Origin: Endotrypanum monterogeii
Lineage: Eukaryota > Euglenozoa > Kinetoplastea > Trypanosomatida > Trypanosomatidae
Length of the DNA: 64,000 nucleotides
Assembly (NCBI GenBank): GCA_000333855.2
Contig: CM007319.1
Coordinates: 151,220 to 215,219 of the forward strand
Direction: 5' to 3'
Position 1 is the stretch's first letter. Every line of letters begins with the position of its first letter. The translations under genes were made by a program, and so were the position numbers. The notes beneath the pieces are model-generated. The model had not been told where the DNA came from. It saw only the letters and a program-made list of their open reading frames with translations, and made no database searches. This document shows positions 1 through 9,525 of this stretch, piece after piece.

Positions 1-1
1 C

Positions 2-120
2 GCACATCCGTCGTCGTCGTCGTCGTCTGCACCGTCCAGCAGCAGCTCCGCACATCCGTCGTCGTCGTCGTCGTCTGGACCGTCCAGCAGCAGCTCTGCA
101 CATCCGTCGTCGTCTTCCGA
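2..120 (+). repeat. 48-bp tandem repeat coding Ser/Pro-rich linker
   Basis: Two full 48-bp units (2-49 and 50-97) and a partial third (from 98) encode a 16-residue unit of the form AHP-S6-xP-S4. Unit boundaries coincide with codons. Most variation is silent, plus one Ala-to-Gly change. Such poly-Ser/Pro linkers are the phosphoglycosylated parts of Leishmania proteophosphoglycans. The array probably continues upstream of the window. Confidence 0.85.
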
Positions 121-826
121 TTCGAGTAGCAGCGAAAATGTTTGTCATTCCCCTGTTCCGTTCTACAGCGCTGAAGAAGTTTCCAGCACGTCTCTATTTT
201 TACATGCCTTCCTGGAGAGTTTCCCTTCTCTGATAACCGGGGAGGTGTGTAGTAATTTTTGCACTTGGCCTGGGGTCGCCTGCCAGCCGTCGGGTATAGT
301 TCTGGACGTCAGTGGATTGGCTCTGGCTGGGTCGCTACCGACGGTTCCGAAGGATTGCATACCGGCGGATGTGGTGATCAATGCGATGGTTCTGGGCAGT
401 CCAGAAATGATGGTGAGGGTGAACGGTACACTGCCGGAGACCTGGTCAGGGTTGAAGCGATTGCACAACTTGGATCTTTCTTTCACGGGTGTTGCGGGTA
501 CGTTGCCTGCCGAGTGGGGCGAGATGAACTCGCTGGAGTATCTGAATTTGGGCTACAACGACCTTTCCGGCACTCTTCCCCCGGAATGGGGCTTGTTGAC
601 TCTGCGGGAGCTCTATCTGAACGATAACCGGTTGAGTGGGAATATCCCGGAGAGTTGGATACAGATGTCCAGTTGCGAGATTTTGGATCTCACGAACAAC
701 GAGCTGGAGGGGCAGTTGCCGAGCTTTCTTCTCTCACCACAGCGAAGGATTGCTCCATTGATGTTCGCAAAACACTATGGCATGGCAAACAAAAATAACG
801 GACCTATGCAAGGGTTCAAGGGATGA
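2..826 (+). CDS. LRR/Ser-rich surface antigen (proteophosphoglycan/PSA type), 5' partial and C-terminally truncated
   Basis: The frame is open from base 2, so the gene begins before the window. It starts in a Ser/Pro/Ala-rich linker built of 48-bp repeats. Next comes the cap seen in Leishmania PSA/GP46 and proteophosphoglycan LRR modules: a VCSNFCTW Cys motif at about 243-272 and a short LPTVP strand. At least four leucine-rich repeats of about 24 residues follow, with the plant-like pattern LxxLxLxxNxLxGxLPxxW. One repeat (WGLLTLRELYL, about 586-620) is one residue shorter than its neighbours. Family members are Golgi-modified on Ser and reach the surface or are secreted; that role is inferred here. 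The oddity is the end. After the last repeat, instead of a CGCLPSEW-type cap, Ser/Thr stalk and GPI signal (all present in the gene at 7126), the frame turns into about 24 unrelated residues and stops at 824-826. It may be a truncated array copy, a pseudogene or a secreted variant. Confidence 0.75.
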   Translation, partial: AHPSSSSSSAPSSSSSAHPSSSSSSGPSSSSSAHPSSSSDSSSSENVCHSPVPFYSAEEVSSTSLFLHAFLESFPSLITGEVCSNFCTWPGVACQPSGIVLDVSGLALAGSLPTVPKDCIPADVVINAMVLGSPEMMVRVNGTLPETWSGLKRLHNLDLSFTGVAGTLPAEWGEMNSLEYLNLGYNDLSGTLPPEWGLLTLRELYLNDNRLSGNIPESWIQMSSCEILDLTNNELEGQLPSFLLSPQRRIAPLMFAKHYGMANKNNGPMQGFKG

Positions 827-3800
827 GGATTAGAGGGGATCCTTTTTTTTTTCCTGGACGGCACTGAACCCCTCTCCCTCCTCGTCCCCTCCCCCACCCC
901 TAAAAAAAAAAATTGATGCTGTATAAGACACACACACATACTTACGAATGTAGACTTCTTCACGCCACATCCTACAGATTGACAGACGCGAAGGTTTTGA
1001 GACGAAGAAAAACCCTCATGTCCCAAATTTATTTTCACTCGCGAAAAAAAAAGGAATGTCATCGATAGAGCGAAGGATCAAGTGCGTGTTTTGTGCTCTC
1101 ATGTGAAAATAAAAGTGTGCTTGTGTCTGGGTAGGGCCGTAGGTTTCTTAATTCTTTTTTTTTCTTGTGTGGCGTTCCTTCTTCGACAATTCCTACATGT
1201 ATTCCTCTTTTTTTCCTCATACACCAATCTGCTTTCTTTTCATTGATTTCTTTCTCCCTCCTCCCCCTCCTACTGCGTATGTGCTTTTTTTTTTCATTGT
1301 CGAGCGACTCGGGAGCGGACTCTTGCAGGTGTTCCTGTGTCATTCGTTCTCCTCTTTTCTCAGCTCCCGTTGTTGCCTGGCTCCCACGTGCTTTTTTCAA
1401 AATTCACATGGAGTCTCACGGCACCATGCTGGGCGTTGATGTTTATGTGTACAGTTTTCCTTTTTCGAGGCTGCGCAGCACAACGTACATAGTGTGCTCG
1501 CGTGCCAGGGTGTTGCATGGCTCGTATGAAGAGAAGCGACGCCGTCTTCTCATTTTCTTTTTTTTTGCTCATTGAGTGCCCTGTGCACGTTTGTTTCCCA
1601 AATCGCATTGATGTGCTGCAGCGGCGGCTGAGGGGAGGGGGCACGGCGCATGTCCGCGTGTGGGCGAGCCCGGCGCTCCCCCTCACCGCCCCCCCCTCTC
1701 TCTTTGCCGGACGTTGACTCTCTGGACTATTCATGCGCTATTTGATTTTCTGTCTTCTATTCGTGATATCTTGTAGCCTCACTGCAACCCAAACTCATCC
1801 ACCTCTCCCTCCGACTTCTCGCTCGCTCTGGGGCGCGCGAGGCAGACGTGTGCGTATGTGTGCTCCTTTCTCTTTCCCTCTATATATGTATTTGTGGGCT
1901 CGTATTCACACGTGCATGGGTCTTCGTTAGTCCAGAGGATGTGTCTGGGTCGCTCGATGGTGGGTGGGGGCCCGCTCCCTGTATCCTGTAAGTAGTCGTT
2001 TATTCTTTTCCCCCTTCCCCCGTGTACGGAGCCCTAGGACATCTGGTACCTTGTCTGCGAATGCATATCTTTGGTATCTCGTTCCAGACTCGGCCAGTGC
2101 TCTCCAATGCCGATCTGTTAAGGAGGAGGGTAGTGTGTTGGTGCCAGAGAAGCGCAATGCGGCTTGCCTAGACATCTGTGCGTACGCCTGTCGTCTGTAC
2201 ACGCGGAATGCGAGTAGGCATCCTCAACTATTTGTACTCACTGTTTCCCAATGTTTCCTTCAACCCTCCCGCCTTCTACCTGCCTTCTCCTCTCCCCCCC
2301 TTCCTCAAAAAAAAAAAAAATGAGGAGGGGAGTAGCCCATGGACGAGGAGAGATTTGAAAGAAACCCTTCGGCGAGAACTCGCTCTCCCTCTTTGCGGAG
2401 AGCAACAGTTGGATGGGATACGTGGAGGAGCTGATGGGTAGAAAAAAAAAAAAAGACACTTTCCCTCTTTGATCATCGTCAAAGCACAGAGGAAAATTTT
2501 TGGTTGCTGGTGACGTGTGTGTGTCCCTGTGGATTGGCTCATCAAATTTCCTCGGAAACTTTCTTAGGTTCTCGTGCCCGTCTGCCGCGGCTCGTGTGAG
2601 ATTTATGTTGACAAGTCTCTCACACCTCTGGGAAGAGTGATAACAAGCTCTCTCTAAGATACCTGCTACTCCTCCACTAGATCTCCCTTGTTTCTCATCC
2701 TTTACTTGAGCTTACCAGAAGCTGATATATATATATATTACAAACGTTCACGCTGCATACACGCATAGACTAATCGACCTGCACCGCTGACCACGGTCCC
2801 ACTTCCTTTCCTAGCTTTCGTCTGATGAGCGCTTCTGCGATGACGCCACATCTCAACACAATCTCGCGTGAACATGCTTAGGAATATGCATAATGGTTCA
2901 CATAACATCACGTACACTTCCGCAAACAAACAGATGAACACCTACTCGCAGCACAGGATGGCAAACCACGTCGCTGCTGCTCTGCAAGCCTATTTCTTTT
3001 GTTGTTGTTGTTGTTCGCCTCGCTTAATCAAATCCCGTTTTGATTCTGTTTGATTTGTCCACTATTTTCATTGTTTTTATACTTTTTGAGCCTCACAATC
3101 CTTATTTATATCTTATATATGTTTGTATTTTTTTATGGAACATGGTTATTGCCATGTCACAACTACATATCTGCAGCGGTGCGTGCACTATTCTTTCCTC
3201 TCTCCCTTTTCTCCAAGTAGTGGGGAGGAAGGTAAAGGGGACCTTTAAATTTAGCTCCGTCATTTCTTTTTTTTTGTGTGTGCGACGTCTAGTTCTCTAC
3301 CGCGCTCTTCCCATCGGTCAGCCTACTTTCCTGAACCGTCGACGTCTTGACAACTTGATCTCTCTTAAGCTCGTCTTGTTGTGTTCAAGACTTTTTTTTT
3401 TCGAGCTACGCGCGCGCATGTATGTATGTATGTATGCATGCATACCTATTCGGCTCGATAACGTATTCCCTCATATATGTTTTTCTCTGTGTACTCGGGC
3501 ACAAAAAAAAAGGGCGACTAGGTCACCCGAGTGTTGAAAGAATCGGCTCAGGGACAAGAGACGCACACACCCGATGCTCTCACGCGTGGTGATCAACTTT
3601 TTCTACTCGAGCGCCCCCCTCACATACACACACACACACACGCGCGCATCTTGCCATTCTTGACATCTATCTACACGACTTCACGTCTGTGTGTCAAAGT
3701 TTCTTGTCTTTATCTCATAGCTACATCTTCATTGCATCGCTTTTCCGCCTCTCCCATTTTCTGACGATCTCGTGCCCTCGCGGCCTCTGGAACCGAAAAC

Positions 3801-4269
3801 ACTGTGAACCCTACACGCACATACACACACATATATATATATATATACATTACTATGCACCACGACTACTCGTACTACCTGTAGCGACATCTACCCGTGA
3901 AGAACATCAATACAGGAAGGGGGTGTAACGAAACAAAAACAGGCAAAGAAATTACTCAAGGCCGAGCCCCCCTATCTTCTTGCGACGTCAAACAAAAGGG
4001 AGCAGGAAATAAACGAAAAAGAGAAACAAAGCAAAACACCGTGACCGAGTCGCACAGGAAGACGGCCCCACTCAACACTCCTGAGGGAAAGGAGGGCTGG
4101 ATCTCTTCAGTGTTTGTGTAGAAACGATTGCACGTAGTCTGCGGACGCACTCTGTTTGCTGTCATTTCTGTTGCCCTGTTTTCTCCACAGCTGCCCCCTT
4201 GTGTTTCTGCTGTCAGTCCACAGTCCTTGCACAGGGTCTCAATAACTTGATTACTCCCTCATCCAGTTA

Positions 4270-4311
4270 TACTAATATATTTATATATATATATTTATAT
4301 ATTTATATATT

Positions 4312-4344
<33 letters not shown>

Positions 4345-4420
4345 TTATATTTATTCATATTTATTCATATTTACATATACATACACACATATACCTGTGT
4401 ATGTATGTATGTATATATAT
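4270..4420. repeat. TA/TTTATA microsatellite array
   Basis: About 150 bp of nearly pure A/T, made of (TA)n interrupted at intervals by TTTA, then passing into ACATA and GTATGTAT. It is the longest low-complexity tract in the window. It probably varies in length between strains. Confidence 0.85.
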
Positions 4421-6375
4421 CACACCTGCTCCCATTTCGTTGTCTTGTTTTTATTTCCAGCAACACTCTTTTTTTTTCACTATTATGATTCTTTTCTCCT
4501 ATTCCCCTTTGATTCCCATAGCCGTCCGTGTTGCAACCTTTGTCGCTGGTTCCTGGATGCACCTCCCCTCCCTTTTCTTTCCCTCTCCCGACACTCCCGC
4601 ATATACTCGCTCTCTTCACCCTCACCGGTGCCCGGTCCCTTTTTTTGTTTCCTTTTGTCGGTCTTGGGTCTAGGTGGATTCCCTTCCCCTTGGATAGAAG
4701 GGCTTGAGAGGTAGTCGTGTTGGGGTGTAGACAAGTGAGTGAAGGTCAGTGTATTTTTGCGTGTGATCATTTTCACTCTTTTCCTTAAATATATATATAT
4801 ATATTTTTTTTAAACTCCTTGTCTTCACTTCTGTAGTCAGCTGCACGTAGAGGCGCCTTTCACTGAAATATATATATATATATATATATAGTTGAGAGAG
4901 AAGATCGTTGGCTTGATTATTGTGCTTCGCATCAGTTGTTGTGCCTTTCCCTCCTCTCGCTCATCTCCGCCCCCCCCCCTCCCCCATCGTCTGTGCACAC
5001 TTCCCTCTCCCTTCTTTCATCTACACTTGTTGGGTTTTATATATTCATTTATAAATATATATATATATATATACATATTTGTTTATATATATATTTTTTG
5101 CCGTATACCGAATCGCCCCTTTAGCTCCTCATCATATGATACACTCCTCCCGTCTCCATCTTCTTGCTGGTAAACGCGGACAAACGTACACAAGTCTCCT
5201 GCTCTGCAGTCGCCCCCCCCCCCCTCACCCTCTTGTAGAGCCCTTCCTGTTTCTTTGTTTTAAAGAAGCTGTTTGTAATTTTTCTTCTGGATTTTTACGC
5301 TGCAGTTGGCTTGTTTTGTGGCAGTTCTCCGCTTCCGTTTATTCCCCATTGTGAAGTTCGAGTCAATCGACGGCGCCCCTCTGACCTACTTTCCCAGACT
5401 CTGTGAACCTCCTTCCTCCAAAAAAAAAAAAGTAACAGTGCTTCTTGCTAACTGCTACTCGCCACCTACTTTTCTCTCCCCTCCTGTCTTTTCACACGAC
5501 ATCTTATTGGTTTTATTTTAACTCATTCCATCTCTCTTTTATTCTTGTTTTGTTAAGCGCGTCATTTTTCGTCATTGTTTACACCCCTCCCCGCTTCCCC
5601 CTCCTCCCCCCCTTTTTTCGGTGTATCTTTGCCTGTGTGTATCCTTTTTTTCCCCCACTCTTTTCTTCGCGTTGTAGCTCGCGTTTCCCCCTCCTCCCCC
5701 CCCCTCCCTCCCTACCATCCCTCTTCATATCCTTCAGGCTGTGACTACTTTGTATTGCAACCACATATAGGAGGGAGGTATGCGGAGCCAATCCCGTGAG
5801 GTAAAACAAACGGAAATAGCAGCAGCTGTCAACAGAAGAAAAACCTTGATTTTTATTTATACGTGCGTACACCGGAGACAAGATTCGGAAGGGAAATAAA
5901 AAGGGAAAAGAGGATTGAGGAGAGTCTCCCTACCTCACTGTCTTTTCTCTCATTTTGTTCTCGTCATATAGCAGGGAGGAAAGGCGCTGGTTTGGAGGAG
6001 CCTTCGATCCTCTTCTATCAGCTCATCATACACAGTGTGCAGACGTCTTTCTCGGTGCGTGGGTGTTTGTGTGATCGTTTTCCCAATTGAGTTGTTATTT
6101 GTTATTCAGTGTTGTTTGTTCTGTGCTATTGCGTTGATTTTTAAAAAATCCTATAACGGCAACAGTTTATTATTATTGTTATCATTTTTCTACTCAGCTG
6201 TCCCGGTGATCACCTGGCTTCTCCACTTTCCCCCCTTACGTGTCACCTGATTTTTTTTTTTCTCGCTCACTGTTTTCCCTATTCACTTTTCTGATCGCTA
6301 TACGCGAAATCCACGCACTGCCTATCGAGGGCCCGCTATCGTGTCAGCCGTCTCCTCCATTTTATTGTTCTCCGT

Positions 6376-6385
6376 TGTGTGTGTG

Positions 6386-6414
<29 letters not shown>
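6376..6414. repeat. (GT)n microsatellite
   Basis: A near-perfect GT dinucleotide tract of about 38 bp in the spacer upstream of the LRR gene at 7126. Confidence 0.85.
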
Positions 6415-6416
<2 letters not shown>

Positions 6417-7040
6417 AGTGGGTCTTTTTTTTTGCTCTGCTTTGCCTTGCCTTTCCCCGCCCCCGTTTTTTTTTCTTTTGCTCTCCTCGCTCACACACCT
6501 CACCTGAGAAACAGAAAGGATATATACAGGTAATAATATCTTCCTCTTTGTTTAGTAAAAAAAAAAGAAAAATTAGCCTCCTTTGCCCACGCGCCTAGAG
6601 CCCACACTTTTTTCTCCCCCCGCCCCCCCCCCCTGCCCAGGACTCGAGGAGCGACGGCACTAACATTTTTATAACGGTGACACTCTGCCCCTCCTGTCTC
6701 AGACACTCTTTCGTTTGCTTTTCACGCACGCACACAGTGAAGAAAATAAAAGGGGAAGGCAACGAATAGAGACTAGTGCAACGCACACACGAAAGCTGTG
6801 CACCTTACCGTAGCAGCAGCACAGTCAACGAGGAGGGGAGGAGAGGGAGCGAGGTAAGGGGGAAAAACACAGCACCACCACTTTTTTTATTTTTTACAAG
6901 AATGTGAAAAAAAAAACGGACCGACACCACCTACGAAAATACACACAATCACGCATTTATATATAATAATAATAATAACAGTAGTCATATATATATATAT
7001 AAAGGCAGTCATCCTCTCATTGCAGATCCGCACATCGGCG

Positions 7041-7081
7041 AGGCTTCCTTTTTTTTTCGCTTGTGGGCTCAAACACGGGAG
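7041..7081 (+). promoter_or_regulatory. Predicted spliced-leader acceptor for the LRR gene at 7126
   Basis: A pyrimidine tract (about 7044-7060) is followed by its first AG at 7080-7081, 45 bases before the ATG at 7126. This supports 7126 as start codon over the upstream GTG at 7063, which would lie before the acceptor. It is a prediction from pattern only. Confidence 0.5.
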
Positions 7082-7125
7082 GGGTGAATTTTTACACTGT
7101 CGCTACCACCAGTGACTCAACACTC

Positions 7126-9525
7126 ATGAAGCGTCCACTGCTTCCTCTCCCCGTAGAGCATCGCAGGATGCGAAGGCAATGTCAAGCAGCCGCGCCGCTG
7201 CTGATGTCACTGGCTCTTATCGTTTTGCTTCATTCTACTAGTGCTCTCACCGCGACGCCATCGCACGTGAGAGGCATCAGTTTTGCGGTGTTGGCGGGTG
7301 AGGGAGTGAGCTGTGACGAGAAAGACATCATTCCTCTCTACACCAGAGCACAGCAAGACAACACGTTGGCGTTCCTGTCCCGATTCCCCTACACCATCCC
7401 TGCTCTCCGCGACAAATGGGTGTGCAGGAATTTCTGTCACTGGAATGGCGTACACTGCTTCCCCGATGGAGTTGAGGTGCATCTTGACTCCCAGCGACTC
7501 GTTGGCCGGTTGCCGGAGGTGCCCTCTTTGATCAATGCCGATCAGGTGATTATGACACGCTTCGTCGTCGATGGCGAAGGCGACGGCATCGACAGTGGTT
7601 TGCCTGGAAGCTGGAGAAATCTTGACCGGCTCAAGTCTCTGGAAATCAGAATAGACTATCGGCAGATCGCCCCCACCTCCATGAGTCTCCTGAGCACTAT
7701 GCACAGTCAGCAGATGTCAAGTCATGCTGCTGTCGCTACGACGCGGCCTATCAAATGCCAAATCCCGCGCAACGTGGTGAACTTGTCACTGGCACACAAC
7801 AGCATGAGTGGACCCCTGCCACCAACGTTTCCCCTGTGTAATCCTAAAATTCGGTACTTGTATTTGAATGATAACGCCGGCCTCTACGGCCCCATTCCAG
7901 AAGAGTGGGGGCGCTGGTCAAGTCTTCAAATCATTAATATAAAAAAAACAGCTGTGTGCGGCTGCCCCCCGAGGGAGTGGGCCTCCTTTACTCCTCCAGT
8001 AGTCGTTGAAGCAGAGAGCCGTGTGACTGACCCAGTTTTTTGCATCGTCAGTTGCGGATCTGCTTCGTCGTCCTCCTTGTCGTCCTCTGCACCCTCCAGC
8101 AGCAGTGGCTCGAACCTCGACTGTTACGGGCCCGTCCCCTTCTACACTGCCGGTCAACAAGTACACACGCGTAATTTCCTCGAATCCTTCAAGGAAACTA
8201 TCCAGGACTTGCAGCCGCTGTGGTTCTGCCCGAACTTTTGCGTGTGGGTCTACGTCAGTTGTGCCCCGGAGGGTGTGGCGGTGGAGATCACTGGAACAGA
8301 GTTCATCGGATACGTCCCGGAGGTCGCTGTTGACGTGGATCCGTCGGAGGTGGTGGTGACGACGCTGGACTTCAGCCGGAGCACGTGGCTGGAGGGCGAC
8401 TACCCTGCTAGCTGGGCCTCACTAGCATTCTTGCAGAAGGTCTCCTTCGCATACACCTCGCTGTCAGGCACGTTGCCTCTGGAGTGGGGTAGCATGCCGG
8501 CGTTGCGGTACCTTGACTTGAGCTTCACTTGGAGTGGCGGTCTGTTCCCCACGAGCTGGGGTAGCTTGAGGAACCTGGAAGTGCTCAAACTCGTGCAGCT
8601 CACGATTGCAGATCAGCTGCCTGACGGATGGAGCGGCATGAAGGCCCTTCGGGAGCTGGACATCTCCAACGGTGGTGCTTCCGGAACGCTGCCGCGAACC
8701 TGGGGAGCCCTGTCCAACCTCGAGAACCTCTCGTTGCACCACAACAGCATTCAAGGCACGTTACCCCCTGGCTGGCACTCGTTGGCGCGGCTGACGACAC
8801 TGCTTCTGCACAACAATCAGCTGACCGGCTCGATCCCCGAGATATACGGCGCCATGAACAGTCTGCGCCGTGTGGGGCTCGAAACGAATCACATCTGCGG
8901 TTGTCTGCCGAGCGAGTGGAAAGCGAGGCTGGGCGTGTCGATGATCGTCACCGCTCAACCGGAGGTATTAGCCCCTGATTGCTCCACAGCAAACACCTGC
9001 GCTCCATCCAGTAGCAGCAGCAGCAACGGGGGGAGTAGTAGCGAGCACAAAAGCACATCGTCAGCTTCATCGCCAACGACAACCAGCGGTCCTACCGGGG
9101 AACCAATCCTGCCGTCGTCTTCGAGCTCATTTTCCCCCTCGCAAGATACGGCCTTCTACGACAGACTCTACCGTTATTGTCCAAACGTGGTGTCGGTGGG
9201 TGTAGAGGTTTTGGATAGACACCGCCACGACATCTGCTGCAGCGAATGGCATGGAGCGAACTACACCACCACTTGTGGCAATGATATCAAGAATTTCTCG
9301 AGTGCAATAGTGACTTGCAGTGGCGCACTTGGCAGCCGGGGCTTTTTTTCCTGCTGCTCAAAGGTTAACGATGACGGTGTGGGAACGTTCCTCGGGGAGC
9401 GGTGCGAAGAAACCGATGGGAGAGGTGACGGTGCCGCTGCTCCTCTCACATGGTGGAGATTACGCCCCGCCCACAAGTGTGTAATGGTGACGCTGGTGAT
9501 TGTCATCGTGACGTCATTTTTCTAG
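7126..9525 (+). CDS. Two-module LRR surface antigen, GPI-anchored (proteophosphoglycan/PSA-GP46 family)
   Basis: A 799-residue protein. Residues 1-40 form a signal peptide (basic start, hydrophobic LMSLALIVLL, STSA cleavage site). Two copies of one module follow. Each has a cap with the motif W-x-C-x-N-F-C-x-W and then leucine-rich repeats ending in a C-G-C-x-P-x-E-W cap (about 60-300 and 335-620). They are joined by a Ser-rich linker (about 311-330) with the SSSAPSSSS type of proteophosphoglycan phosphoglycosylation sites. A second Ser/Thr stalk (about 625-672), a Cys-rich domain of about 90 residues and a hydrophobic tail (781-799) complete it; the tail has the form of a GPI-attachment signal. 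The protein is expected on the promastigote surface; LRRs of this family have been linked to host-cell and complement-receptor binding, but binding here is inference. Met15 at 7168 is an alternative start. The upstream partial gene carries the same module. Confidence 0.85.
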   Translation: MKRPLLPLPVEHRRMRRQCQAAAPLLMSLALIVLLHSTSALTATPSHVRGISFAVLAGEGVSCDEKDIIPLYTRAQQDNTLAFLSRFPYTIPALRDKWVCRNFCHWNGVHCFPDGVEVHLDSQRLVGRLPEVPSLINADQVIMTRFVVDGEGDGIDSGLPGSWRNLDRLKSLEIRIDYRQIAPTSMSLLSTMHSQQMSSHAAVATTRPIKCQIPRNVVNLSLAHNSMSGPLPPTFPLCNPKIRYLYLNDNAGLYGPIPEEWGRWSSLQIINIKKTAVCGCPPREWASFTPPVVVEAESRVTDPVFCIVSCGSASSSSLSSSAPSSSSGSNLDCYGPVPFYTAGQQVHTRNFLESFKETIQDLQPLWFCPNFCVWVYVSCAPEGVAVEITGTEFIGYVPEVAVDVDPSEVVVTTLDFSRSTWLEGDYPASWASLAFLQKVSFAYTSLSGTLPLEWGSMPALRYLDLSFTWSGGLFPTSWGSLRNLEVLKLVQLTIADQLPDGWSGMKALRELDISNGGASGTLPRTWGALSNLENLSLHHNSIQGTLPPGWHSLARLTTLLLHNNQLTGSIPEIYGAMNSLRRVGLETNHICGCLPSEWKARLGVSMIVTAQPEVLAPDCSTANTCAPSSSSSSNGGSSSEHKSTSSASSPTTTSGPTGEPILPSSSSSFSPSQDTAFYDRLYRYCPNVVSVGVEVLDRHRHDICCSEWHGANYTTTCGNDIKNFSSAIVTCSGALGSRGFFSCCSKVNDDGVGTFLGERCEETDGRGDGAAAPLTWWRLRPAHKCVMVTLVIVIVTSFF

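Larger units (their letters stand above)
827..7125. other. 6.3 kb gene-free spacer, pyrimidine-rich with TA/TG microsatellites
   Basis: I found no credible coding region here. Open frames are short and consist of Phe/Ser/Leu/Ile runs forced by poly-T, poly-C and TA tracts, or start at non-ATG codons. The + strand is strongly C/T-rich, as expected for trypanosomatid spacers carrying splice-acceptor and polyadenylation signals. Notable tracts are a poly-A at about 2307-2320, (AT)7 at 2725-2738, a CA/TA compound tract near 3812-3850, a 150-bp TA/TTTATA array at about 4270-4420, further TA tracts near 4868-4890, 5040-5095 and 6959-7001, and (GT)n at about 6376-6414. It is long for a spacer between two related LRR genes, so it may include 3'UTR elements or decayed gene copies no longer recognisable. 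Confidence 0.6.

Noticed and set aside
1..120. CRISPR-like array
   Set aside because: The 48-bp repeats are contiguous with no spacers, keep the reading frame and encode a Ser/Pro linker.
3040..3537. 165-codon + strand frame
   Set aside because: The composition is that of T-rich spacer, with no motif and no coding-type base bias.
4199..4714. 171-codon + strand frame
   Set aside because: A large part is Ile/Tyr repeats forced by the TA array, and the rest is Phe/Ser/Leu from pyrimidine runs. There is no domain.
5350..5375. GTTCGAGTC resembling a tRNA B-box
   Set aside because: The flanking bases do not form a T-stem, and no A-box lies upstream.
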